From Rathayibacter_A sp036510655 (GTDB lineage Bacteria > Actinomycetota > Actinomycetes > Actinomycetales > Microbacteriaceae), in assembly GCA_036510655.1 (NCBI GenBank), contig DATCDQ010000031.1, forward strand, positions 1-64,000: a stretch of 64,000 nt of DNA. Reading direction: 5' to 3'. The first letter of the stretch is position 1, and the number at the start of each line of letters is the position of its first letter. The notes below the pieces were generated by a model that was not told where the DNA came from, did no database searches, and saw nothing but the letters and a program-made list of their open reading frames with translations. The position numbers and the translations under genes were made by a program. Of the stretch, positions 50,391-60,447 are shown piece after piece.

Positions 50391-50480
50391 GACCTTGCCG
50401 CCTTTCTGCGGGCCCAGGATAATTTCAGGTTGATTCGTAGTTAACTCCTGATCCGACGCGTATTCAACGACTACGGCGCC
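50391..50480 (-). promoter_or_regulatory. conserved upstream region (twin of 41581-41670)
   Basis: The DNA before the coiled-coil gene aligns without gaps to 41581-41670. TTCGTAGTTAACTCCT, ATCCGA, TCAA and GACTACGGC are shared. Since it ends at the gene start in both cases, a common promoter with a 5' leader is the simplest reading. Confidence 0.55.
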
Positions 50481-51004
50481 ACCGCGGGAGTACGACCCCG
50501 GTCAGCGAACAACGGCGCCGGCCGCACTGACTAGAGTTCGAGCTGGGGCGTCAGTGTCGCCAACGGGGTCACGGTCCTCATTCTGATCACCGCCCTCACC
50601 TCGGTATTCGTCGGGCTGCTTGGAGAGGCGGACGCGTCACTATGAATCGGACGCCGACCCTGTGACATAGTGCCTCGTCGACGACCATCAGTGAACCCGC
50701 AGGCTGGATACGGGCGCCCACGATCACCGTCGTGAGGAGCTGATCCTCATGAGCCTGTCAAAGGGCCGAGAAACTTTCCACCTCCGCGGAATCGGCATAA
50801 GCTTGATCACAGTGGGTGGGTTTTCGCGACGTGTGCACGGGAGCGTTGGAGTTCGTCTACAGAATGCACCGATATGCATAACCGGATATTCCCCCAGAGG
50901 GGGCGAGACTTTGACCGGTCGCCTCGCCCCCGGTCGTGCGATTCAATAGTGAGGCTTCCAACGGCTTACCGTTTCCGGTTTTTCTTCGTGCGGGTTCTGA
51001 GTGC
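50481..51004. other. gene-poor gap; one hairpin only
   Basis: About 520 bp. A rightward open frame at 50749-50949 has GAGGAG upstream but encodes an unremarkable, unrecognised 66-residue sequence and is probably not a gene. No tRNA or insertion sequence found. The hairpin at 50899-50931 is listed separately. Confidence 0.35.
50899..50931. terminator. GC-rich hairpin (9-bp perfect stem)
   Basis: GGGGGCGAG at 50899-50907 pairs perfectly with CTCGCCCCC at 50923-50931 around a 15-base loop. It lies downstream of the DUF3618 gene (minus strand), so it could terminate that transcript. No U-tract follows. Confidence 0.5.
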
Positions 51005-51298
51005 TCAACGGTGACGTAGGGCGCGGATTGTCGCGAACAGGACGCCGCCGATCGTGGCCGTCGCAGTGGCAAGGATCATGCTGAATGTCAGTGGGTGGTG
51101 AACTTGCAGCTCCCGCAGGGTGTGTATTGCACGCCTACGGCTACGACGAATCCGGCCGGGTAGATTCAATTTCCCTTTGATTGCATCGAGCGTCGCCACG
51201 AGCTCCGCGCGGGCGTGTTCGACATCGGTCATTGATTCCGATGTCATGCCAATCCACGGGCGCTCAACCTCGCTCTCCCACGTGACGTGCATACTCAC
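51005..51298 (-). CDS. DUF3618-like small membrane protein
   Basis: 97 residues from GTG 51298 (GAAGGGTGG upstream); a shorter start at 51247 or 51235 would give a more typical length. The middle MTDVEHARAELVATLDAIKGKLNLPGRIRR fits DUF3618 (a helical E..R..L..T...L..KL pattern), followed by HPLTFSMILATATATIGGVLFATIRAL, a single membrane span with a basic end. Function unknown. It lies 18 bp downstream of the enolase-superfamily gene stop on the same strand. Confidence 0.65.
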   Translation of the reverse strand: MSMHVTWESEVERPWIGMTSESMTDVEHARAELVATLDAIKGKLNLPGRIRRSRRRAIHTLRELQVHHPLTFSMILATATATIGGVLFATIRALRHR

Positions 51299-51315
51299 CC
51301 ACCCTTCGTTGACGG

Positions 51316-52422
51316 CTAGCCCACTCGATACTGATCGGCGTCACGGTCGCGGAGCGTCAGCCCGTTGCCGGGTGCGTCGTCATCCGGCCTCAATACCCCG
51401 CCGCTCGGGTCCAGGGTGCCGTCGAAGAAGCGGGTTTCGATCCGCACGTGATCGTGAAACCACTCCAGATGACGCAGATTCGGGGTTGCCGCAGCGACGT
51501 GAACATGCAGATGGGGCCCACAGTGGGCCGACACCTCGAGCCCGTATGCGGCGGCGACCGCGGCTGCGCGCATCCACTCGGTGATCCCCCCACACCGACT
51601 CGCGTCCACCTGCAGGCAATCGACGGCCCGAGCCTGGCACATGCGACGGAAGTAGGTGAGGTCAAAACCGTATTCACCAGCGGTGACGTCGGCGTCGATA
51701 GCATTGCGAATCTCTCTCAGCCCGTCGAGGTCGTCGGAGGAGACGGGTTCCTCGAACCAGCGAAGGTCCAGGTCCGCCGCCTGATGCGCAATGCGGATGG
51801 CCTGCTTGCGCGTGTACCCGCCATTCGCGTCGGCGTACAACTCGACCCCACCGCCGATGATCTCGCGTGCCTGGCGCAGCCGCGCCAGATCACGCTCCGG
51901 GTTCGTGCCCCAGGATTCGCCGATCTTGATCTTTACACGCGGAATGTGCTGCTCGTGTGTCCAGCCGCCAAGTTGTTCGGCCAGACGCTGGTCGGAGTAG
52001 GTCGTGAAGCCGCCGCTGCCATATACCGGCACCGTGTCGCGGACGGCACCGAGCAACCGGTGCAACGGCAGCCCGAGCAGGCGAGCCTTCAGATCCCATA
52101 GGGCGATGTCCACTGCCGAGATCGCGTAACCGATCGCGCCCTGGCGGCCGCTGTTGCGCACCGCCTTGACCATCGCGTCGAAACACCCGCCGACATCCAG
52201 CGCGCTGTGCCCGACCACAAGCGGCGTCAAAGTACTACTCACCACCGCGCCGCATTCGGCAGCACCGTAAGTCCAGCCGGTGCCGACCGTCGTACCCGAG
52301 CGCACCTGGACGAGCACCATCGTGGTCGAATCCCACGCGATCGTGCCGTCGGCCTCCGGCTCATCGGTCGGCACGGTATACACGCGCGCCTCGACCGTCT
52401 CGATCAGCGGATCGTCGCCCAT
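51316..52422 (-). CDS. enolase-superfamily dehydratase/racemase, mandelate-racemase subgroup
   Basis: 368 residues. A capping domain is followed by the barrel with the KxK motif (PRVKIKIGESWG), metal ligands in ELYADANGGYTRKQA (Asp), RWFEEPVSSDD (Glu) and TAGEYGFDL (Glu), then CLQVDASRCGG and the His of EVSAHCGPHLHVH. Lys and His bases on opposite faces place it in the mandelate-racemase subgroup, which includes acid-sugar dehydratases; specificity cannot be read off. It is the last gene of a five-gene unit, with its ATG overlapping the ThDP-enzyme stop (TGATG). It probably acts on an acid made by the upstream oxidoreductase. Confidence 0.88.
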   Translation of the reverse strand: MGDDPLIETVEARVYTVPTDEPEADGTIAWDSTTMVLVQVRSGTTVGTGWTYGAAECGAVVSSTLTPLVVGHSALDVGGCFDAMVKAVRNSGRQGAIGYAISAVDIALWDLKARLLGLPLHRLLGAVRDTVPVYGSGGFTTYSDQRLAEQLGGWTHEQHIPRVKIKIGESWGTNPERDLARLRQAREIIGGGVELYADANGGYTRKQAIRIAHQAADLDLRWFEEPVSSDDLDGLREIRNAIDADVTAGEYGFDLTYFRRMCQARAVDCLQVDASRCGGITEWMRAAAVAAAYGLEVSAHCGPHLHVHVAAATPNLRHLEWFHDHVRIETRFFDGTLDPSGGVLRPDDDAPGNGLTLRDRDADQYRVG

Positions 52423-54287
52423 CAGCTCTCCTTGTCGTCGCGGTCCTTGTCATCGCTGGTCTTGTCCTCACGGTCCTGGCCGATGTGGAGCTTGCCCTTG
52501 ACACGTTCGATGCCTTCGGTGACGAGAGCCTTGGCGGAATCGCGGATGACCTCCATCCTGTCAGGGTCGGCCTTCAGCAGCGCCTCGGCAGTGTTCTTCG
52601 CGAACTCGAGGGTGATGTGCGCGGGAAGCGGCGGCACATTCTTGCTGGTGTACGCGTCGATGAGGGTGACGCCCCGGTTGGCGAACGCGGTGTCCCATGC
52701 GCCAGCGACCTCGTCATCGGTCTTGACCCGGATGCCGGTGAAGCCGAGCAGCTCGGCCCACCCCGCGTAGTCAACCGATTCGACGTCCTGCGACGTGGAC
52801 CACACCGGGTTGGCGTCTTCCGTGCGCATCTCCCATGACACCTGAGTGAGATCGTCGTTGTGCAGGACCATGATGATCAGCTGCGGGTTGTCCCATTCCT
52901 TCATGTACTTCTTGATCGTGATGAGCTCGTTCATGCCGAGCATCTGGAACGCGCCGTCACCGATCGTGCAGATCACGCTCCGATCGGAATACGCGAATTT
53001 CGCCGCAGTGGCATAGGGCATGGCGGCGAGCATGCTCGCAAGCCTGCCGGAGAGGTCGCCCATCATGCCGCGGCGCAGCCGGATGTGGTGACCGTACCAG
53101 TCGGCCGTCGACCCGGCGTCCGCAGTGACGATCGCATTCGGCGGCAACCGCTTGTTCAGTTCGTGGTAGACACGCCGGGGGTTGACGCCGTCGTCGTAAC
53201 TCAGCATGGCCTGGGCTTCCATCTCGTTCTCCCACTCGACCATCTCTTCGGCGACCGTGTTCTGCCAGGAGAGCTCGGTCTTCTGATCGAGATGCGGGAT
53301 CAGGGCGGTGAGCGTCGCCTTCACGTCCCCCCACAGGTTCAGCTCGGTCGGATAACGCAACCCCATCTGCTCCGGCTTGAGGTCTACCTGGATGGCACGC
53401 GCCTGTCCGGTCTCCGGCAGGAACTGGCTGTACGGATAGTTGGTTCCGAGGAAGACGAGCGTGTCGCATCCGCTCATCTGGTGCACGCTCGGCAGCGAAC
53501 CGAGCAGCCCCAGCTGCTGCGAATGGTATGGCACATCGGAGGGCACGACCTGTTTCGCGCGTAACGCCGTGATGAGACCGGCGCCGCACAGTTCCGCCGC
53601 CTTGAGGACCTCGTCGGTCGCGCCGTTCGAACCGTGGCCGACGATGAACGTGACCTTGCTGCCGGCGTTGATGATGGCCGCCGCCTTCACGATTTCACTC
53701 TCCGGCGGAACGATCGAAATGGACGGCGCGACGGCGCTCGACCGGGAGACCCAGTTCGCCGGCGACAACTCAGGCATCTTCATTCCCTGTACGTCGTGCG
53801 GGAGGATGATCACGGCCGGCCCCAAACGCACACGAGCGGTGCGGAATGCGGTGTCCACGACGGCCTGGGCCTGCTCGGGCGAGACGATCGTCTGCACGTA
53901 CACGGCGACATCGGCCAGGGTCCGTTCCAGGTTGCTCTCCTGCTGCGTGAACGTGCCCAGCGCGTTCAGCCCCTGCTGTCCGATAATCGCGACCACCGGC
54001 TGATTGTCCATCTGCGCGTCATACAGCCCGTTGAGCAGGTGGAACGCGCCCGGGCTCGATGTGGCGATACACACGCCGATCTCGCCGGTGAATTTGGCGT
54101 GCGCCGTCGCCATGAGTGAGCAGATCTCCTCATGGGTCGGGCGCACGTACTGCAAGCCGTCGCCGTCGCGTTCGGCCTTGCCGAGGGCGCCGTCGAAATC
54201 GCCGATGCCGTCCCCCGGGAAGGCGAACACCCGGCTGATGCCCCACTCCCTCACCCGCTGGATCACGAAATCGCTGACGGTTGCCAT
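52422..54287 (-). CDS. ThDP-dependent enzyme, pyruvate-oxidase/dehydrogenase-like
   Basis: 621 residues from ATG 54287 with AGGAGG 6 bases upstream; a long upstream open frame is rejected. PYR domain: RVFAFPGDGIGDFDGAL and YVRPTHEEICSLMATA (activating Glu), then VCIATSSPGAFHLLNGLYDAQMDN. The central domain has VTFIVGHGSNGA. ThDP-Mg motif: ICTIGDGAFQMLGMNELITI to MVLHNDDLTQVSWEMR. This resembles the YdaP/pyruvate oxidase group, but the C-terminal tail is highly charged (DKTSDDKDRDDKES). It may decarboxylate or oxidise a 2-keto acid. It lies between the GMC gene (11 bp) and the enolase-superfamily gene (1-bp overlap). Confidence 0.88.
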   Translation of the reverse strand: MATVSDFVIQRVREWGISRVFAFPGDGIGDFDGALGKAERDGDGLQYVRPTHEEICSLMATAHAKFTGEIGVCIATSSPGAFHLLNGLYDAQMDNQPVVAIIGQQGLNALGTFTQQESNLERTLADVAVYVQTIVSPEQAQAVVDTAFRTARVRLGPAVIILPHDVQGMKMPELSPANWVSRSSAVAPSISIVPPESEIVKAAAIINAGSKVTFIVGHGSNGATDEVLKAAELCGAGLITALRAKQVVPSDVPYHSQQLGLLGSLPSVHQMSGCDTLVFLGTNYPYSQFLPETGQARAIQVDLKPEQMGLRYPTELNLWGDVKATLTALIPHLDQKTELSWQNTVAEEMVEWENEMEAQAMLSYDDGVNPRRVYHELNKRLPPNAIVTADAGSTADWYGHHIRLRRGMMGDLSGRLASMLAAMPYATAAKFAYSDRSVICTIGDGAFQMLGMNELITIKKYMKEWDNPQLIIMVLHNDDLTQVSWEMRTEDANPVWSTSQDVESVDYAGWAELLGFTGIRVKTDDEVAGAWDTAFANRGVTLIDAYTSKNVPPLPAHITLEFAKNTAEALLKADPDRMEVIRDSAKALVTEGIERVKGKLHIGQDREDKTSDDKDRDDKES

Positions 54288-54298
54288 GGCATATCCTC

Positions 54299-55923
<1,625 letters not shown>

Positions 55924-55927
<4 letters not shown>

Positions 55928-56565
55928 CGGTGAGGACTCCTCACCGGGTCGTCGCTGGGATGCGCGTCGTGTACCTCGAACGGCTCCAGCTTGTCGACGC
56001 CGAGGTTCTTGTAGCCGCGCGGGTAGGCCGGCCCGTCGAAGCCGATCTCGTTCCACGCCCACGGATGCGCATAGAACGCCGTGCACGCATAGCGGGTCCA
56101 CAGACTCCAGACGTGGGCCGCTACCATCTCGTGCCACTGCTCGGAGCCGCGATCCTGCACCGTCTGAAGGATCGCAGACTGGTCTTCCCACCCGCACTCC
56201 GCGAAGGTCGTGTCGTGGGCTTCCCGCGCATCGACGTCCAGGCCGGCGAGCGAATCCCGCCACGCCTGCTCGTCCGTGGGCATCATGCTGTAATGCCAGC
56301 CGTCAGTCTGGTTCTCGGCCAGTCGCACATCAACCAGCTGCACGACCGGCACACGCGGCTCTTCCCGCTGATACAGCAACTGGTCGAACAACGCACTCGC
56401 CGCTGCCTCTTCGGGCTCGGTGAAGAAGCGTACCGCCGGCAACCGGCCCAGCCGAGCCTCGACGACCGCCCGGGTGGTCGTGTCCCAATGCGCGGCCTGA
56501 CCGACCACGTCGAATCCGGGATACCGCGCACCGCCCTGAGCAGGCTCGAGCGGAAGTGTCGTCAT
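55924..56565 (-). CDS. gluconate 2-dehydrogenase subunit 3-like protein
   Basis: 213 residues from ATG 56565. The conserved part is FFTEPEEAAASALFDQLLYQREEPRVPVVQLVDVRLAE, then DSLAGLDVDAREAHDTTFAECGWEDQSAILQTV, which matches the subunit-3 helical pattern (F....A..L..L.DR.IP). SEQWHEMVAAHVWSLWTRYACTAFYAHPWAWNEIGFDGPAYPRGY is the C-terminal signature. In known enzymes this subunit escorts the flavoprotein and sometimes bears the Tat signal, but none is seen here. It overlaps the GMC gene and the membrane-protein gene by 4 bp each. Confidence 0.88.
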
Positions 56566-57029
56566 TTCTCGCGCCTCAGGATCGCCGCGAGCAACCCCAT
56601 CCCGCCGACCAGCGTCACCAGCAGCGGCGCCATCAACGGCGGCCCCATCTCCATGTTGTAACGAAAGTTCTTCCACCCGCCCGGCTTCTGCTTGATACCC
56701 CTGCCGTGCAACCAAAGGCCCTGAAGGCCGTTGGCGATGATCGTCGCGGACGCCAGCGGCAACAGTGTCTTGGCCGCGCGATGACTGCACACCCCCGCGA
56801 TCCCGGCCACGGCACCGACCGGGCCGAGGACGACGGGCACCCACATCCAGTTGTTGCCGAAACTGGCCTTGTCATGCTCGAAGAAGATCTCTGCGGCCGT
56901 CACGACCGCTCCCCCTGCGGTCAACGCCGCCAGGCTGCGTTCGAACCGACCCGTCCGCACGTTGTGCACCATCCGATCGATGCCGTACACCGACTCGACG
57001 GCGGTGCGTGTGATACGGCGTGGCGACAT
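56562..57029 (-). CDS. small integral membrane protein of the oxidoreductase cassette
   Basis: 155 residues from ATG 57029 (GAGGATCCC upstream). Four hydrophobic segments (LAALTAGGAVVTAAEIFFE, WVPVVLGPVGAVAGIAGV, TLLPLASATIIANGLQGLWL, LMAPLLVTLVGGMGLLAAIL). A basic N-terminus and a loop GRGIKQKPGGWKNFRYNMEMGPP separate them. I do not recognise a named family, though similar proteins accompany GMC/gluconate-dehydrogenase operons. It begins the five-gene overlapped unit and may provide a membrane anchor or quinone contact for the flavoprotein (inference). Confidence 0.75.
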   Translation of the reverse strand: MSPRRITRTAVESVYGIDRMVHNVRTGRFERSLAALTAGGAVVTAAEIFFEHDKASFGNNWMWVPVVLGPVGAVAGIAGVCSHRAAKTLLPLASATIIANGLQGLWLHGRGIKQKPGGWKNFRYNMEMGPPLMAPLLVTLVGGMGLLAAILRREK

Positions 57030-57184
57030 GGGATCCTCGTATTCGTAGCTTCGCGCAGATCGGTGGCTGATTGTTTCCAGGATGCGCGCGGAGATCAGAA
57101 CAGACAAGGGGGTGCCGACCTGGGAGACGCTGTGCTCCCGCGCAGTCGGTGCTGTACCCATCGCACTCCCAATTGGTAGCACCA

Positions 57185-58255
57185 TCAGTAGAACACGGTG
57201 GTATCAACCGTATTCGTCAGTTCTTCACCGTTGAGGTAATGGCGCAGGTTGGCGGTGAACAGGTCGATGATCCGCTTGTTTTCGTTGAGGGAAAGTCCGG
57301 TGGTGTGTGGGCTGATCAGCACGTTCGGCAGGTCCCACAACGGGTTCTTATCGGGAAGAGGCTCGAGCGTGAACACGTCCAGGGCTGCGCCCGCGAGTCG
57401 TCGCTGAGCGAGAGCGTCTACCAGGCCTGGTTCGTCGATTACCGCGCCGCGGCCGACGTTGACGAGGATTGCTTCGGGGCGAAGCCTGCGAAGCCTGCGA
57501 AGCCTGCGAAGCGCTTCCGCGTCGATCATGCCTTCCGTCTTTTCGGTCAGTGGCAGGCTGAACACGACCGCGTCGGCCCGCGGCAGCAGGTCCGGCAAAT
57601 CTTCAGTTGCGTGAGTCTCGTCCACATCGGGACACGACGAAGTGCCCCGGCGATTGACACCGATGATGTGCATATTCATCGCTTTCGCACGGCGTGCGAC
57701 CTGCACGCCGATCGCGCCGAGCCCGACAACCAGCAGCGTGTGTCCGGCGAGTTCCGCGACCGGATAGTGGTCCCACCGATGATCCCGCTGGTCGGCGAGC
57801 AAGCGGGGCAGATCCTTGGCGAAAGACAACAGGCCGAGCATCGCGAATTCGGCCAGCGGGCCGGCATGCACCCCGCTCGTGCTCGTGACCGTCACCCGGT
57901 CGCGTTCATCCATACTCAGTGCGGCGGCCTTCACCTGCTCGCCCGCACCGGCCGCGGTTGCTTGCACCCAGCGCAGATCTGGATTGTCGCGTACGACAGC
58001 GGCCAGGTTCTCTGGACTGTCGCCCGGAATCCCGAGCAGCACCTCGGCGCGGGAGAGCATGGCGTCCCACGCTCGTTCAGCTTCAGGGTCGCGATGGAAC
58101 GGCCGGATGCCGCGATGATCGCCCGGATATCGTACGGGCGGTAGCAGGTCTGGCCGATACAGGAGCGAAACCCGATCATCCACCTCCGACAACGGCTGGA
58201 CGAGGGAATCCTCGAATGGTGTGGCGATCATGACTGTCACCGGTTTGTCGGCCAT
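57185..58255 (-). CDS. D-2-hydroxyacid dehydrogenase
   Basis: 356 residues. NAD-dependent oxidoreductase of the D-2-hydroxyacid family: catalytic-domain entry WVQATAAGAGEQVKAAAL, the Rossmann motif LLVVGLGAIGVQVARRAK, AVVFSLPLTEKTEGMIDAEAL, LVNVGRGAVIDEPGLVDAL (Arg) and VLISPHTTGLSLNENKRI (His). It reduces a 2-keto acid, or oxidises the D-hydroxyacid; the substrate is unknown. Between motifs it carries a 9-bp tandem DNA repeat giving RRLRRLRRLRP. It starts 7 bp after the MFS stop, so the transporter and enzyme are one unit, and the oxidoreductase cassette follows after 155 bp. Confidence 0.9.
   Translation of the reverse strand: MADKPVTVMIATPFEDSLVQPLSEVDDRVSLLYRPDLLPPVRYPGDHRGIRPFHRDPEAERAWDAMLSRAEVLLGIPGDSPENLAAVVRDNPDLRWVQATAAGAGEQVKAAALSMDERDRVTVTSTSGVHAGPLAEFAMLGLLSFAKDLPRLLADQRDHRWDHYPVAELAGHTLLVVGLGAIGVQVARRAKAMNMHIIGVNRRGTSSCPDVDETHATEDLPDLLPRADAVVFSLPLTEKTEGMIDAEALRRLRRLRRLRPEAILVNVGRGAVIDEPGLVDALAQRRLAGAALDVFTLEPLPDKNPLWDLPNVLISPHTTGLSLNENKRIIDLFTANLRHYLNGEELTNTVDTTVFY
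57481..57512. repeat. 9-bp coding tandem repeat (three full copies plus partial)
   Basis: GAAGCCTGC is repeated at 57481, 57490 and 57499, then a partial GAAGC. It encodes a repeated R-R-L on the minus strand inside the hydroxyacid dehydrogenase. Nine-base units keep the frame if copies are gained or lost by slippage. Confidence 0.85.
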
Positions 58256-58262
58256 GGAAGGC

Positions 58263-59576
58263 TCATCCCATCTTCCGGGCGGGACCGGCCGAGTTGCCTT
58301 GTCGATCCCTGTCTTCGCGTGCCGTCGGTGCTCGCTTGACGAAGAACATCAAGACGGCCGACGCGAGCAGGCAGGCCGCCATGAACACGAAGGCAAGCCC
58401 CGATTTCGTTCCACCGCCGAGCAGACCGACGACGTAGGCGCCGGCGAACCCGCCCAGCGCCCCGAAGGCGTTAATCGCGCCGATCGCGGGTGCTGCGGCC
58501 GCTGCGGGCAGGAACTCGGGGATGAACGCGAAGTACGGACCATACGGCGCATACATCGCAGCGCCCGCTATGACCAGCAGCACAAAGGACAACACGAAAT
58601 TGCCGGGACCGATGAGGTAGGACGCGTAGAAGGCTGCGGTGGCCACCAGCAGGAACGGCCAGACGAACTGCCTCCGGTACCCTAAACGGTCGGAGACGAA
58701 TGATGCGACGATCATGAGCACGATTGCGGCGGCATACGGTATCGCCGAGAGCAGCCCGGTGAGGCCGATTCCTTGTTGGCTGGCGGCCTTGACGATGGTG
58801 GGAAGCCAGAACACGAAACCGTACACGCCAACGCTCCACAGCGCGTATTGAATGGCGAGGATCACGACGTTGCGGGAGGTCAGCACCTGGCGGAGCCCGA
58901 GCGCTTCCGGCAGCGCGGCCTGTTCTTCGGCAAGCTTCTGCTCGATGGACTCGCGTTCGCCCTCACCCAGCCACTCGGCGTCGGCCGGCCGGTCCGCGAC
59001 CAGTGCGCGGAACACGAATGCCCAAATGATCGCCGGCAACCCCTCGATGATGAACATCCACTGGTAGCTGGTGGCCGCGATGATGTACCCGGAGATGACG
59101 GACATCCATAGCAGCGTCACGGGATTGCCCAGGATCAGGAACGTGTTCGTTCGCCCGCGCTCCGACGCACTGAACCAATGCGCCAGAAACACCAACATCG
59201 CCGGGAGTACAGCGGCCTCAACGACACCAAGCAGAAACCGGATCACAAGCAACGCCCAAAACCACGGGACGATGCCCTGCAAAGCGGCGAGGATCCCCCA
59301 CAGGATAAGGGACCAGAACATCAGCGTCTTGACGCTGCGTCGCTCAGCGAATCGCGCTGCCGGAACTTGAAAAATAAAGTAACCGATGAAGAACAAGCCA
59401 CCCAGTAGGCCGGTTTGACCAGAAGTTATCCCCAGGGAATGCTGCAGCCCTCCCGCCGCACCCAGCGAATAGTTGGACCGGTCCAGATACGCGAACGAAT
59501 AGGTGACGAAAGCGATCGGGACCAGCCGTACCCAACGAGCTGACGCGAGGGGGTTCGACGCACCTGGAATAGACAT
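58263..59576 (-). CDS. MFS transporter, anion:cation symporter (ACS) type
   Basis: 437 residues with 12 predicted spans. Signature: FVTYSFAYLDRSNYSLGAAGG in TM1, IGYFIFQVPAARFAERRSVKT (motif A), LLGVVEAAVLPAMLVFLAHWFSASERGRTN, a type found in ACS carriers for hexuronates, glucarate, phthalate and tartrate. The central cytoplasmic loop (ALVADRPADAEWLGEGERESIEQKL) is also typical. It is first in a unit with the D-2-hydroxyacid dehydrogenase and stands upstream of the GMC/ThDP/enolase cassette, so uptake of an organic or sugar acid for that pathway is likely. Confidence 0.9.
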   Translation of the reverse strand: MSIPGASNPLASARWVRLVPIAFVTYSFAYLDRSNYSLGAAGGLQHSLGITSGQTGLLGGLFFIGYFIFQVPAARFAERRSVKTLMFWSLILWGILAALQGIVPWFWALLVIRFLLGVVEAAVLPAMLVFLAHWFSASERGRTNTFLILGNPVTLLWMSVISGYIIAATSYQWMFIIEGLPAIIWAFVFRALVADRPADAEWLGEGERESIEQKLAEEQAALPEALGLRQVLTSRNVVILAIQYALWSVGVYGFVFWLPTIVKAASQQGIGLTGLLSAIPYAAAIVLMIVASFVSDRLGYRRQFVWPFLLVATAAFYASYLIGPGNFVLSFVLLVIAGAAMYAPYGPYFAFIPEFLPAAAAAPAIGAINAFGALGGFAGAYVVGLLGGGTKSGLAFVFMAACLLASAVLMFFVKRAPTAREDRDRQGNSAGPARKMG

Positions 59577-59697
59577 TGCCAGCCCCCTTGCTCGTTGGAG
59601 TGATCGCGATCGACTGCCGGGCGGTCACTCTCCTTCGCAATTTCGATCTATGCTTCCCTCTTACTCCGTTCTCAGAGGGTCGACAAGGTCAGTTCAT

Positions 59698-59723
59698 GTC
59701 AACGTCGGCCGAAAATTGACCCC
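59698..59723 (-). repeat. 26-bp repeat, copy B (inverted relative to 32038-32063)
   Basis: Reverse complement of the 32038-32063 repeat with one mismatch (25 of 26). It lies between the MFS promoter region and the aldose-epimerase fragment, a plausible scar of a past insertion. Confidence 0.6.
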
Positions 59724-59741
59724 TTATCCGGCAGCGGCAGG

Positions 59742-60105
59742 TCATGGGCTCGGTTCCAAGGCCCTTGCGGCCGATACCTGGTCCAGTCCCGGCGCCGCAC
59801 CCAACCGCAGGGTGCAGTCGTCAATGAGACCCTCACCGCCCGGGGACAAGTACGAGTGCTGGCCGCAGCCGTACGGCAACGCGTGTTCGCCGGGGTTGGT
59901 CGCCGTGGTTGTGACGGTGAGCCCTCCGGGCCCAAGCGCGTACTCCACGCTCACCTCGAGCAGGAACGGGTAGCCCTGCAGCGGGAACAGCCGGGCCCCC
60001 ATCACGACCCGGTCGACCACGTGTTCGTGAACCTGCCACGGTCGCCAGTGCAGGAATCCGTGGATCGCGTTGTTCTTGGTCGGCTCGGTCAGTGGTAATC
60101 GGTGC
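59742..60105 (-). pseudogene. aldose 1-epimerase-like fragment
   Basis: Frame-consistent minus-strand sequence reads LPLTEPTKNNAIHGFLHW, then RPWQVHEHVVDRVVMGARLF and VTTTATNPGEHALPYGCGQHSY. These are central pieces of the galactose-mutarotase fold: the NAIHGF box with a catalytic His, and the 'T.TA.N.....P...G.H.Y' block with the second His. A stop codon precedes the first residue, and the N- and C-terminal parts of the about 300-residue family are missing. It is a decayed gene beside an IS-like repeat. Substrate unknown. Confidence 0.75.
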
Positions 60106-60447
60106 CGTCACACATGGCATCCGCGGCATAGGGCTACAGCACGTCTCGGCCGGAGTCGGCATACGAGCGGATACCGCCGCCGACCTGGGATCGTCGCATG
60201 CTGCTGACCGCGGCTGATCTCGAATTGCTCACTGGAAGAAGAAAGGCTCATGCTCGCCAGTGTGCGCCGCCAGGCCGGCCAGCGACACGTGCGCGGCAAC
60301 CGCACAGTGTGGCGCTAACGTGCCGGCACTCGAGTGCGACCCAGAATGTGCTCATCGCCGGCTGGCAAAGGAACCGGAGGGGGTTGTCGAGAGGCTTCCG
60401 CCGGATTAGACCGTGAGTAACGGTAACCATGAAATGGGGACACGACT
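60106..60447. other. intergenic region, nothing recognised
   Basis: About 340 bp between the epimerase fragment and the small protein at 60448. Open frames present have no ribosome binding site and a composition unlike neighbouring proteins. No RNA gene or strong stem found. It presumably contains the promoter of the rightward genes. Confidence 0.35.

Noticed and set aside
50749..50949. 66-codon open frame with GAGGAG upstream
   Set aside because: Composition is unlike neighbouring proteins and it runs over the GC hairpin at 50899-50931; probably chance.
57481..57512. CRISPR array
   Set aside because: Units are 9 bp with no spacers and lie in frame inside an enzyme gene. No CRISPR array was seen anywhere in the window.
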